Shown here in pieces: positions 33,429 through 41,520 of a DNA stretch of 46,878 bases. Position 1 is the stretch's first letter. Each line of letters starts with the position of its first letter. Below the pieces are notes generated by a model. It was not told the origin of the DNA, ran no database searches, and saw only the letters and a program-made list of their open reading frames with translations. This DNA comes from Lentimicrobiaceae bacterium. Its GTDB lineage: Bacteria; Bacteroidota; Bacteroidia; Bacteroidales; F082. The position numbers and the translations under genes are program-made. The stretch covers positions 1 through 46,878 of the forward strand of contig SUWT01000010.1 of assembly GCA_015061335.1 (NCBI GenBank), read 5' to 3'.

Positions 33429-34559
33429 ATGAAGTTTTCACTTGTCAGAAATGATGTGGCTAGCAATGCGCGTGCTGGGATTATAACTACAGATCATGGT
33501 GTGATAGAGACCCCCATCTTTATGCCGGTGGGTACTGTCGGAAGTGTTAAGGCAACGCATATCAGGGACTTGGAAGAGGAGATAAAAGCACAGATTATTT
33601 TGGGCAATACATATCATCTGTATCTTCGTCCTGGCTTAGATGTCTTGAGAGCCGCTGGAGGTTTGCATAAATTTAATGGGTGGAATCGTCCAATTTTAAC
33701 TGATAGTGGTGGCTTTCAGGTTTTCTCTTTGACTGACATCAGAAAAATGAAAGAAGAGGGCGTTATATTCAGGTCGCATATCGATGGATCAAAACATACT
33801 TTTACTCCTGAAAATGTGATGGATATCGAACGTGTCATTGGCGCTGATATTATGATGGCTTTCGATGAATGTGCTCCTGGAACTTCAGATTTTAATTATG
33901 CAAAAGAGGCGATGGGTAGAACACATAGATGGCTTGATCGTTGCTGGAAACGTTTTGAAGAAACAGAACCCTTATACGGTTACAAACAATCACTATTTCC
34001 AATAGTACAAGGTTGTGTATATCCTGAGCTGCGAAAACAATCAGCGGAATATGTCACCAGAAAAGAAGCTGACGGATATGCTATTGGAGGTCTTGCCGTT
34101 GGTGAACCTACGGAAAAAATGTATGAAATGATAGAGGTGGTGAATCAGATTCTTCCTTTAGATAAACCTCGCTATCTTATGGGTGTGGGAACACCAGCTA
34201 ACCTTCTTGAAGCTATCTCAAGAGGAGTGGATATGTTTGATTGTGTGATGCCTACACGTAACGGACGTAACGGTATGCTGTTTACATCAGAGGGAATAAT
34301 CAATATTAAAAATGAAAAATGGAAAGCCGATTTCTCTCCATTGGATGAAAATGGCAGTGTTTATGTTGACTTCCATTATACTAAGGCTTATTTACGTCAT
34401 CTGATCATCTCAAAAGAGATATTGGGCCCTATGATTGCTACTGTACATAACCTCGGATTCTATCTGTGGCTCGTCAAAGAGGCAAGAAAACATATTGTAG
34501 ATGGCGATTTCGCCACATGGCGTGATATGATGTTACCAAAAATAACTCGTAGATTATGA
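33429..34559 (+). CDS. tgt: Queuine/preQ1 tRNA-guanine transglycosylase, lacking the zinc cysteines
   Basis: It exchanges guanine-34 of GUN-anticodon tRNAs for preQ1, a step of queuosine synthesis. The start at 33429 gives 376 residues, the family length. The catalytic aspartates are Asp92 in LTDSGGFQVFSL and Asp271 in FDCVMPTRNGRNG. The C-terminal zinc site is changed: where CxCxxC is expected, before KAYLRHL, the sequence is NGSVYVDFHYT (about 304-314) and has no cysteine; only the later histidine (His340, VHNLGFYLW) remains. The gene overlaps the LptF/G gene by four bases. Catalytic residues are intact, so activity without zinc is likely. Confidence 0.93.
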   Translation: MKFSLVRNDVASNARAGIITTDHGVIETPIFMPVGTVGSVKATHIRDLEEEIKAQIILGNTYHLYLRPGLDVLRAAGGLHKFNGWNRPILTDSGGFQVFSLTDIRKMKEEGVIFRSHIDGSKHTFTPENVMDIERVIGADIMMAFDECAPGTSDFNYAKEAMGRTHRWLDRCWKRFEETEPLYGYKQSLFPIVQGCVYPELRKQSAEYVTRKEADGYAIGGLAVGEPTEKMYEMIEVVNQILPLDKPRYLMGVGTPANLLEAISRGVDMFDCVMPTRNGRNGMLFTSEGIINIKNEKWKADFSPLDENGSVYVDFHYTKAYLRHLIISKEILGPMIATVHNLGFYLWLVKEARKHIVDGDFATWRDMMLPKITRRL

Positions 34560-35638
34560 AAATTATGAAGAGATTAGACTGGTATATTTTTAGAAAGTAC
34601 ATGGGTACTTTCTTCTTTTCTATTAGTCTGCTTATCGTAGTGGTTATAGTATTCGATGTGTCAGAAAATATTGACAGCTTCATAAAAAATAATGCTTCCT
34701 TTAAAGATGTCGTCTTGGGTTATTACATACCTTTTATACCCTATTTTATCAATCTGTTTATATATCTTTTTACATTTATCTCCGTGATATTCTTCACTTC
34801 AAAAATGGCAGGACATACCGAAATTATTGCCATCTTAAGCAGTGGAATCAGTTTCAAAAGATTTCTATATCCTTATATAACAGCCGCTGTGATACTTGCA
34901 ATGGGATCGTTCTATCTGGGTAACTTCCTGATTCCTAAGACTGATGCTGTGAGAAGAGAGTTTAAGGATAAATATATTGAACGACTGACAAAAAGCTCGG
35001 GATCTAATATTCATGTTCAAATTGAAAAAGATGTGTATGTATATGTTGGTAATTTTGATATTAAGAAGAAAACAGCATATAGATTCTCAATAGAGGAATT
35101 TGAAAATAACGAGATGATATATAAACTGATAGCTGATAGAGCCGTTTATGATACTGTCGGTGGAAAATGGAAAATTGTAAATTATGCAGAACGTTTCATA
35201 GGTGAGGATGAGCATCTCCTAAAAGGCAAAAGTAAAGATACTACACTCGTCTTGCAACCAAGAGACCTGTATAATATAAAGGAAGAGTTCGAGGAAATGA
35301 ATCTCCTTGAAATCAATAATCATATAAAAAATCTTGAGATGAAAGGTGCTGATAATACTCTGCCATATAGAATAGAAAAACATAAACGAATAGCATCTCC
35401 AGGAGCTATTATAATCCTGACTCTCATAGGCGCGGCATTGTCAAGTAGAAAAGTAAGAGGTGGAATGGGACTCCATCTGGGAATAGGTATTGCAATTACA
35501 TTCTCATATATTCTGTTTATGGAGTTCTCTAGAGTCTTCGCTTTGTCAGGAGTGATAACTCCGTTCTTGGCAGCCTGGCTGCCTAATATCTTATTCTCTG
35601 TGATAGGGGTATATTTCCTTATCAAAGCTCCAAAATAA
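34556..35638 (+). CDS. LptF/LptG-family LPS-export permease
   Basis: Inner-membrane permease of the YjgP/YjgQ family, which with LptB pulls lipopolysaccharide from the membrane and passes it along the Lpt bridge. The 360 residues show the classic N-terminus LDWYIFRKYMGTFFFSISLLIVVVI, two further N-terminal helices, a periplasmic beta domain (about 135-265) and three C-terminal helices (AIIILTLIGAALSSR, LGIGIAITFSYILF, LAAWLPNILFSVIGVYFLI). The start ATG overlaps the tgt stop (ATGA); a second ATG at 34565 is equally plausible. Bacteroidetes often place LptF/G-type genes after tgt. Confidence 0.9.
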   Translation: MKIMKRLDWYIFRKYMGTFFFSISLLIVVVIVFDVSENIDSFIKNNASFKDVVLGYYIPFIPYFINLFIYLFTFISVIFFTSKMAGHTEIIAILSSGISFKRFLYPYITAAVILAMGSFYLGNFLIPKTDAVRREFKDKYIERLTKSSGSNIHVQIEKDVYVYVGNFDIKKKTAYRFSIEEFENNEMIYKLIADRAVYDTVGGKWKIVNYAERFIGEDEHLLKGKSKDTTLVLQPRDLYNIKEEFEEMNLLEINNHIKNLEMKGADNTLPYRIEKHKRIASPGAIIILTLIGAALSSRKVRGGMGLHLGIGIAITFSYILFMEFSRVFALSGVITPFLAAWLPNILFSVIGVYFLIKAPK

Positions 35639-35700
35639 TTTATGAACATTTGCTTTTCGTAACAATCTATTTTTTATCTTAGCAAAAAAAATATTGTGTT

Positions 35701-36318
35701 ATGCATATAGCAGTTGCAGGTAATATTGGTTCAGGAAAAACAACTTTAACTAGTTTGTTATCAAAGCATTTCGGTTGGAAACCTCATTATGAGGAAGTCG
35801 ATAACAATCCATATCTGAGTAGCTTCTATGAAGATATGCAACGTTGGTCGTTTAACCTTCAGATTTATTTTCTTAATACTCGATTCCGTCAGATTCTGGA
35901 AATCCGTAATAGTGGAGAAAATGTCATTCAAGACAGAACCATCTATGAAGATGCGTATATCTTTGCCTCTAACTTGTATGATATGGGACTTATGTCGGCA
36001 CGTGATTATGAGAATTATCGCTCTTTGTTCGAACTTATGGGATCTTATATGCAAGCTCCTGATCTGCTCATATATCTCAGAGCCAGTATTCCTACTCTGG
36101 TTCGACAAATAGCAAAACGTAATCGTTTATACGAACAATCTATTCGCCTCGATTATCTTAAATCGCTTAACGATAAATATGAATCTTGGATCTCATCCTA
36201 TGATAAAGGAAAAGTGTTGATTATAGAAAGTGATAATATTGAAATTGAAAATCCTGATGATCTGAGTAAAATTATCGATAGTATCAATGCCTCTCTAAAT
36301 GGATTATTTACATTCTAA
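35701..36318 (+). CDS. Deoxynucleoside kinase
   Basis: Salvage kinase of the dCK/dGK family that phosphorylates deoxynucleosides with ATP. The 205 residues begin with the P-loop GNIGSGKTTL, continue with HYEEVDNNPYLSSFYED, the catalytic-region DRTIYEDAYIFA (the DRS-like motif), and the lid RQIAKRNRLYEQSIRLDYL. The substrate is not fixed by sequence; relatives in Bacteroidetes act on deoxyadenosine or deoxyguanosine. kdsB follows by 10 bases, probably co-transcribed. Confidence 0.9.
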   Translation: MHIAVAGNIGSGKTTLTSLLSKHFGWKPHYEEVDNNPYLSSFYEDMQRWSFNLQIYFLNTRFRQILEIRNSGENVIQDRTIYEDAYIFASNLYDMGLMSARDYENYRSLFELMGSYMQAPDLLIYLRASIPTLVRQIAKRNRLYEQSIRLDYLKSLNDKYESWISSYDKGKVLIIESDNIEIENPDDLSKIIDSINASLNGLFTF

Positions 36319-36328
36319 ACTGTTATAA

Positions 36329-37078
36329 ATGAAAATCTTAGGAATAATACCAGCAAGATACGCCTCAACACGTTTTCCGGGCAAACCTCTTACTATCATT
36401 AATGGTAAAAGTATGATACAACGTGTTTATGAGCAGTCACTTAAAGCTGAAATGCTCGCTGATGTCGTTGTGGCAACCGACGATGAACGAATATATAGTG
36501 CAGTAAAAGATTTCGGCGGTAAGGTTATGATGACCTCCTCCGAACATAATAGTGGTACCGATAGATGTAATGAAGTGGTTGAAAATATTGGTATTCAATA
36601 TGATGCTGTCGTAAATATTCAAGGTGATGAGCCCTTTATTAATCCAGAACAGATAAATCATATCGCAAGTTTAATCTCACTGGATGATAGTCAAATAGCT
36701 TCTTTATGCAAAATTATCAAAGATGAAGAAGAACTTTTTGATGAAAATGTGGTGAAACTGGTCTTTGATAAAAATAATGACGCGATTTATTTTAGCCGTA
36801 ATGCCATTCCATTCATGAGAAAAATTGAAAGAAATGCTGCGGAATGGATGAAACACGGAATATTTTATAAACATATAGGTATTTATGCTTATAAGACTGA
36901 TGTCTTGATGAAAATAGCTCAGTTACAACAGTCAAATCTTGAACTATCGGAAAGCCTGGAACAATTAAGATGGTTGGAGAATTCATACAAAATTAAAATG
37001 GGTGTTACCGACTTTGAAAGTTATTCGATTGATACTCCGCAAGATGTAGAAAAATGTCTAAAATACTTCAAGGATTAA
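36329..37078 (+). CDS. kdsB: 3-deoxy-manno-octulosonate cytidylyltransferase
   Basis: It activates Kdo as CMP-Kdo for lipopolysaccharide inner-core synthesis in the cytoplasm. The N-terminal nucleotide-binding motif is IIPARYASTRFPGKPL; other family blocks are VVATDDERI, HNSGTDRC, VVNIQGDEPFI and KHIGIYAYK. The length of 249 is normal. It follows the deoxynucleoside kinase by 10 bases. Its presence, together with an LptF/G gene, indicates a Gram-negative envelope with Kdo-containing LPS. Confidence 0.96.
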   Translation: MKILGIIPARYASTRFPGKPLTIINGKSMIQRVYEQSLKAEMLADVVVATDDERIYSAVKDFGGKVMMTSSEHNSGTDRCNEVVENIGIQYDAVVNIQGDEPFINPEQINHIASLISLDDSQIASLCKIIKDEEELFDENVVKLVFDKNNDAIYFSRNAIPFMRKIERNAAEWMKHGIFYKHIGIYAYKTDVLMKIAQLQQSNLELSESLEQLRWLENSYKIKMGVTDFESYSIDTPQDVEKCLKYFKD

Positions 37079-37135
37079 ATTTTTTTTTATAACTTCGCAA
37101 AGCGAAAAGAAGGATATAAATAATAGATTATTTGT

Positions 37136-38206
37136 ATGATTACTAGATATTTAATAGAATTATTGTATGATCATGAATGTGTTGTGATACCAAATTTTGG
37201 TGCTTTTATCACAAAACATCATTCTGCTGTGGTGGATTATGCAAATAATCATTTTATGCCTCCATATAAGGAAATCGCTTTTAACTCAAAACTGGTTAAT
37301 AACGATGACCTTCTAATAAACTATATATCTGAAACAGATAAAATCTCCTACGATTCTGCTGCTTCTATAGTTCAAAAGTTCGTTGATAAATGTAATGCCC
37401 TTTTGGATCATAAAGCTGAAGTGGAATTCGAAAATTTCGGAACACTACATTTGTCATTTATGGGAGAGTTTGTCTTTGAAGCCAAAGAAAATCTCAATAT
37501 TCTGGGTGACTCCTTCGGATTGACCGACTTCAAAGTGCAGCCGATATTCAGATCTGATACATATCAGCTTATCAAAGAACATATTCTGGTTGATCGGAAA
37601 GAGAAAGAAACAGCCTATTCTTCCGCTGATGATAGTGCAAATCATAACGCAAGAATTAATTATAAATATGTAAAATCAATTCTCTATGTTGCAACTTTTT
37701 TTGCATTGATTCTGCTTATTAATTTTACCACCGAGAAATCAGGATCTAACTTCGCAAGTTGGAATCCGTTTTTGTATTCATCTCCTAATGAATTTATAAT
37801 TAATCTTTTAGATGATAATGAAGCTGTTGACATGAAAACTGTTGATCCGGAAACTGTTATTGAGGATGATATAGTAAATACGATAGATGCGACGGAGTCT
37901 GTTGCTTTAGAAACTGAGACTGTTCCGGAAACATTGGTTGTTCAGGAAGAGCTTGTTGAAGAGATAGTCGTCAAGCATCATTATTTTATTATTGGCGGAT
38001 CTTTTCAAACAGACGCTAGCGCAGAAAAATGTCTTCATATTTTAAAAAATCAAGGTTTTGAAAATGCTTCTGTTATGGCAAAGAACGAAAAAGGAAATAT
38101 TCGTGTTTGTTATGATTCTTTTGTCCATAAATCTGAAGCTCTGCTACTTTTAGATAAGATAAAAAGAGAATATAATGAGTCAGCATGGCTCTTGTTCCAA
38201 AAATAA
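37136..38206 (+). CDS. HU/CCDC81-like and SPOR domain membrane protein
   Basis: A 356-residue protein with an unusual order of domains. Two HU-fold (CCDC81-like) domains occupy about residues 1-60 (MITRYLIELLYDHECVVIPNFGAFI) and 65-140 (a second, VEFENFGTLHLSFMGEFVFEA). A membrane helix is at 180-198 (ILYVATFFALILLINFTT), an acidic Glu/Val/Thr-rich linker follows, and a C-terminal SPOR domain runs from 281 (HYFIIGGSFQTDASAEKCLHIL). The HU part would lie in the cytoplasm and SPOR in the periplasm, where SPOR domains bind denuded peptidoglycan at division sites. It could thus connect nucleoid or cytoplasmic partners with septal wall. The family is common in Bacteroidetes but its function is not established. 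Confidence 0.85.
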   Translation: MITRYLIELLYDHECVVIPNFGAFITKHHSAVVDYANNHFMPPYKEIAFNSKLVNNDDLLINYISETDKISYDSAASIVQKFVDKCNALLDHKAEVEFENFGTLHLSFMGEFVFEAKENLNILGDSFGLTDFKVQPIFRSDTYQLIKEHILVDRKEKETAYSSADDSANHNARINYKYVKSILYVATFFALILLINFTTEKSGSNFASWNPFLYSSPNEFIINLLDDNEAVDMKTVDPETVIEDDIVNTIDATESVALETETVPETLVVQEELVEEIVVKHHYFIIGGSFQTDASAEKCLHILKNQGFENASVMAKNEKGNIRVCYDSFVHKSEALLLLDKIKREYNESAWLLFQK

Positions 38207-38213
38207 ATATAAG

Positions 38214-38891
38214 ATGGGAAAAAATAAATTAGAGCGTTTTGCTGAGAATAAGACATTCAACAATCTATTTGAATATTCTTTTGAAAGAATCAAGAATGAG
38301 GGTTTTCCTTTGAAAGGTAGATGGAGACAGGACTTTTTCAAGAATGACAATCCCATTGTATTGGAATTGGGTTGTGGAAAAGGTGAATATACTGTAGGTC
38401 TTGCTCGTGAACACAGAGATGTAAATTACATAGGAGTAGATATTAAGGGTTCTCGTATGTGGGTCGGACTTTGTGCTGCACGTGATGAAGGTCTGAACAA
38501 TGTCGCATTTCTTAGGACACATATAGAACTTATCGATAATTTCTTCGCTGAAAATGAGGTTGATGAGATCTGGGTTACCTTCCCTGACCCTCAGCCATCA
38601 AAAGCCCGTAAACGTCTTACAGGATCTAACTTTCTTGATCGTTATCGTAAATTCCTTAAACATGAAGGCGTGGTAAATCTCAAGACAGATAGTGATATTA
38701 TGTATGAGTTTACAGTAGAAACTGTTAAAGAAGCTGCATATCCAATATATTATAATTACGATAATCTTTATGCCAATGATGATGAGTTGGAAGTTAAAAA
38801 GATACGTACATATTATGAGCAGATATGGTTGGATAAAGGTTTGACAATCAAGTATATAAGATTCGGCATCAATCGTTCCCGATCTCTTTAA
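38214..38891 (+). CDS. trmB: tRNA (guanine-N7-)-methyltransferase
   Basis: It makes m7G46 in tRNA using SAM. The 225-residue protein has the SAM motif LELGCGKGEYTVGLA, YIGVDIKGSRMWVG, and the TrmB signature VTFPDPQPSKARKRLTG, with NLKTDSD later. The start at 38214 (MGKNKLERFAENKTF) is preferred over an in-frame ATG at 38175, which would overlap the SPOR gene by 32 bases. Its last 23 bases overlap the end of pcm on the opposite strand, so the two genes share their 3' ends. Confidence 0.94.
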   Translation: MGKNKLERFAENKTFNNLFEYSFERIKNEGFPLKGRWRQDFFKNDNPIVLELGCGKGEYTVGLAREHRDVNYIGVDIKGSRMWVGLCAARDEGLNNVAFLRTHIELIDNFFAENEVDEIWVTFPDPQPSKARKRLTGSNFLDRYRKFLKHEGVVNLKTDSDIMYEFTVETVKEAAYPIYYNYDNLYANDDELEVKKIRTYYEQIWLDKGLTIKYIRFGINRSRSL

Positions 38892-39522
38892 GCATAGGAA
38901 CGAATCTGAAATCGCCGAAGGTCTCTCGCTTTAGGTTTCCGTCTTCTTTTTTGGTGATTCTAACCATTGTCTGATATTCTTCATTTTCGCATAAGGGAAG
39001 AACCATCATACCACCGGTTTTTAGCTGATCTATGAGTGCTTGTGGTATCTCCGGTGCTGCTGCTGTTATTAGTATTCTGTCGAATGGGGCATATGTGGGC
39101 AGACCTTTATTACCATCAGCTAGGAATGTCCTGATACGATAAGGAAACTCTGTCAAAAATGACTTCGTCTTGGTATAGAGATTTCTTTGACGTTCTATAG
39201 TAAAGACCTTGGCACCCATTTCCGCAAGGACACAAGCCTGATAACCAGAACCTGTTCCTATCTCTAAAACCTTATGACCTTTCTCTAATTCTAGTAAACT
39301 TGTCTGAAAGGCTACCGTGAAAGGCTGTGATATTGTCTGCCCGGAACCTATTGGAAATGCTTTGTCTTGATACGCGAAGTCTAAAAAAGAAGAATCTAGG
39401 AAAACATGCCGGGGAACATTATTGATGGCCATAAGTACTTTCTCGTCGCTAATCCCTTTGTTTCTGAGATTATCTACTAAGATTTTCCTCATCCCTTTAT
39501 GACGGTAACTATCTTCCTGCAT
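38869..39522 (-). CDS. pcm: Protein-L-isoaspartate O-methyltransferase
   Basis: It repairs isoaspartyl residues in aged proteins by methylation. The 217 residues contain RHVFLDSSFLDFAYQDKAFPIGSGQTISQP, the SAM motif VLEIGTGSGYQACVLAEMG and ILITAAAPEIPQALIDQLK, all standard for Pcm. The stop codon lies inside the trmB reading frame (tail-to-tail overlap of 23 bases). It is divergent from the Gfo/Idh/MocA gene, from which it is separated by only 57 bases holding both promoters. Confidence 0.94.
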   Translation of the reverse strand: MQEDSYRHKGMRKILVDNLRNKGISDEKVLMAINNVPRHVFLDSSFLDFAYQDKAFPIGSGQTISQPFTVAFQTSLLELEKGHKVLEIGTGSGYQACVLAEMGAKVFTIERQRNLYTKTKSFLTEFPYRIRTFLADGNKGLPTYAPFDRILITAAAPEIPQALIDQLKTGGMMVLPLCENEEYQTMVRITKKEDGNLKRETFGDFRFVPMLKEIGND

Positions 39523-39539
39523 TGTTAAAATTTTTGTTG

Positions 39540-39547
39540 CGAAGATA
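39540..39547 (-). promoter_or_regulatory. Near-consensus -7 box TATCTTCG for pcm
   Basis: Differs from TAnnTTTG at one base. It is 17 bases upstream of the pcm start in a divergent 57-base gap. Confidence 0.35.
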
Positions 39548-39558
39548 CAAAAAAAGCT

Positions 39559-39566
39559 TATATTTG
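39559..39566 (+). promoter_or_regulatory. -7 box TATATTTG for the Gfo/Idh/MocA gene
   Basis: Exact TAnnTTTG match followed by GC, 13 bases before the ATG at 39580, implying a very short leader. Confidence 0.65.
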
Positions 39567-39579
39567 CAGAAAAAAATAA

Positions 39580-40575
39580 ATGTTAAAAATAGGTGTTTTA
39601 GGTGCGGGTCATCTCGGAAAAATCCATATCAATTGTATAAAACAATTACCGATTTATGATTTTGTTGGTTTTTATGATCAAGATGAGAACACAGCAAAGA
39701 ATGTAGCTCAGAGTCTTCAGGTTAATTACTTCTCGTCTATAGACGAACTGATTGATTCTGTGGATGTCGTTGATATAGTCACACCTACGGTATCTCATTT
39801 TGAGTGTGCATCTCTAGCATTGAAAAAAGGCAAGCATGTTTTTATTGAAAAACCTGTCGTGGCAACGGTTGAAGAGGCAAATAAGCTTATCGTATTGGCT
39901 GAAGAAGCCGGAGTTAAGGTTCAGGTGGGGCATGTAGAGAGATTTAATCCTGCATACATAGCGGCAAAACCATACATTAATGCGCCTTTGTTCATTGAAG
40001 CTCATAGGTTGGCTTTGTTTAATCCTCGTGGTACAGATGTCCCTGTAGTCCTTGACCTTATGGTGCACGACATTGATATTATCTTGGATGTCATTAAATC
40101 ACCTATTAAAAATATAAGCGTGAGTGGCGTGTCTATAGTCAGCCCTACACCAGATATCACAAATGCTAGAATAGAATTTGAAAATGGATCTGTCGCTAAT
40201 CTGACAGCAAGTCGTATCTCATTGAAAAATATGAGAAAACATAGGATTTTCCAGAAAGATGCATATATTACGGTGGATTTTCTGGATAAGAAATCTGATG
40301 TCGTTAGAATAAATGATGTTGAAGGAGAAGCAGATCCTTTGGCAATGACAATAGATCTTGCCAATGGAACAACAAAGCAGATTACTATAGAACAGGCTCA
40401 AGTAACTCCAATTAATGCCATTTTGACAGAGTTGGAAAGTTTTAATAAGGCTATCGTTAACAATACAATGCCACCAGTCACAATTCATGATGGTGTTCAG
40501 GCACTCAAAGTCTGTTATATGATTCTGGAAGAATTGGACAAACATCAAAAACTTATTCAAAATCATCTTAAGTAA
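39580..40575 (+). CDS. Gfo/Idh/MocA-family NAD(P)-dependent oxidoreductase
   Basis: A 331-residue dehydrogenase with an N-terminal Rossmann fold (IGVLGAGHLGKIHINCIK), the EKP motif in HVFIEKPVVATVEEA that includes the catalytic lysine, GHVERFNPA, and a C-terminal substrate domain (VLDLMVHDIDIILDVIK). Members oxidise or reduce sugars and related alcohols; the HVERFNPA/MVHDIDI type is often found beside lipid A or nucleotide-sugar genes, but nothing adjacent fixes the substrate. It is followed by a lipoprotein gene after 45 bases. Confidence 0.88.
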   Translation: MLKIGVLGAGHLGKIHINCIKQLPIYDFVGFYDQDENTAKNVAQSLQVNYFSSIDELIDSVDVVDIVTPTVSHFECASLALKKGKHVFIEKPVVATVEEANKLIVLAEEAGVKVQVGHVERFNPAYIAAKPYINAPLFIEAHRLALFNPRGTDVPVVLDLMVHDIDIILDVIKSPIKNISVSGVSIVSPTPDITNARIEFENGSVANLTASRISLKNMRKHRIFQKDAYITVDFLDKKSDVVRINDVEGEADPLAMTIDLANGTTKQITIEQAQVTPINAILTELESFNKAIVNNTMPPVTIHDGVQALKVCYMILEELDKHQKLIQNHLK

Positions 40576-40620
40576 ACAATATTTTATGTTAATAAACGTT
40601 TACTTATAAAACTTTTTGAT

Positions 40621-41520
40621 ATGAAAAATATTAAGACATTCTTTTCTCTTTTCTTTGTTGCTTTATTTGCATCAATAGGATTGTTTTCATGTAATAAATT
40701 TAAAGGAAATCAAGAGATCCCTGCATATATACATATAGATACTTTCTTACTTACAACAAATTATCCATACGAGGGTGCAGCAAGTCATAAAATTACTGAT
40801 GTCTGGCTTTATATCGATGATAATTTGAATGGTTGTTACGAACTGCCAGCCATTATCCCTGTTTTGGAAAGAGGAAAACATAAAGTAACACTTTATCCTG
40901 GTATAAAGCTCAATGGCATTAGTGCGACACGTACGGTAAATCCTTTCTATAAACCTTACATAATTGAAGATCATATCTTTCAGGAAAAAATCGTTGATAC
41001 GGTATTGCCTTCAGTAACTTATTTTTCTAAAGATGAAAGCTCTATAGAGTTCTGGATTGAAGACTTTGAGAGACAGGTGAGTCTCGATGAAACTGCTACC
41101 AGCGATACAACGATTACCAGAACAGAACGTGATGCACCTGAAAATTGGGATGATGAATTTAATAACTCACACTACTCAGGTTATGTATGGATCGGCGATA
41201 CCTTAAATTATTTCTGTATAGCATCGCCTGAATTTTATAACCTTCCCAACCAAGGTGATAATGTGTTTCTAGAAATAGATTATAAATCTACTGATGTCTT
41301 CGAAGTCGGTATGTTCGCAAAAATTAGTGGAATTGAAACGATTCAACTAATATATGTGAATCCGTCTCCGGTATGGAATAAGATATATGTTAACCTAGGT
41401 CCTAATATTACAGATGCCCAAGAGGCTCAATATTTTAAATTCTATATTGCGGGATCTGTTGACGAATCATCAGAGGCACATTATTATTTTGATAATATAA
41501 AACTTGTTTATCGTGAGTAA
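40621..41520 (+). CDS. Lipoprotein of unknown function
   Basis: A 299-residue exported lipoprotein: signal peptide MKNIKTFFSLFFVALFASIGLFSC with the lipobox Cys at 24. The mature part is beta-rich. An N-terminal half (about 30-115) with PAYIHIDTFLLTTN and VWLYIDDNLNGCYELPAIIPVLERGKHKVTLYPGIKLNG looks like a carbohydrate-binding or immunoglobulin-like sandwich, and a C-terminal half (about 140-299) ends YYFDNIKLVYRE, a phrase seen in jelly-roll domains. No enzyme motif is seen. Its end overlaps the start of the sugar transferase gene, so it may take part in the same surface-polysaccharide process. Confidence 0.8.
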   Translation: MKNIKTFFSLFFVALFASIGLFSCNKFKGNQEIPAYIHIDTFLLTTNYPYEGAASHKITDVWLYIDDNLNGCYELPAIIPVLERGKHKVTLYPGIKLNGISATRTVNPFYKPYIIEDHIFQEKIVDTVLPSVTYFSKDESSIEFWIEDFERQVSLDETATSDTTITRTERDAPENWDDEFNNSHYSGYVWIGDTLNYFCIASPEFYNLPNQGDNVFLEIDYKSTDVFEVGMFAKISGIETIQLIYVNPSPVWNKIYVNLGPNITDAQEAQYFKFYIAGSVDESSEAHYYFDNIKLVYRE

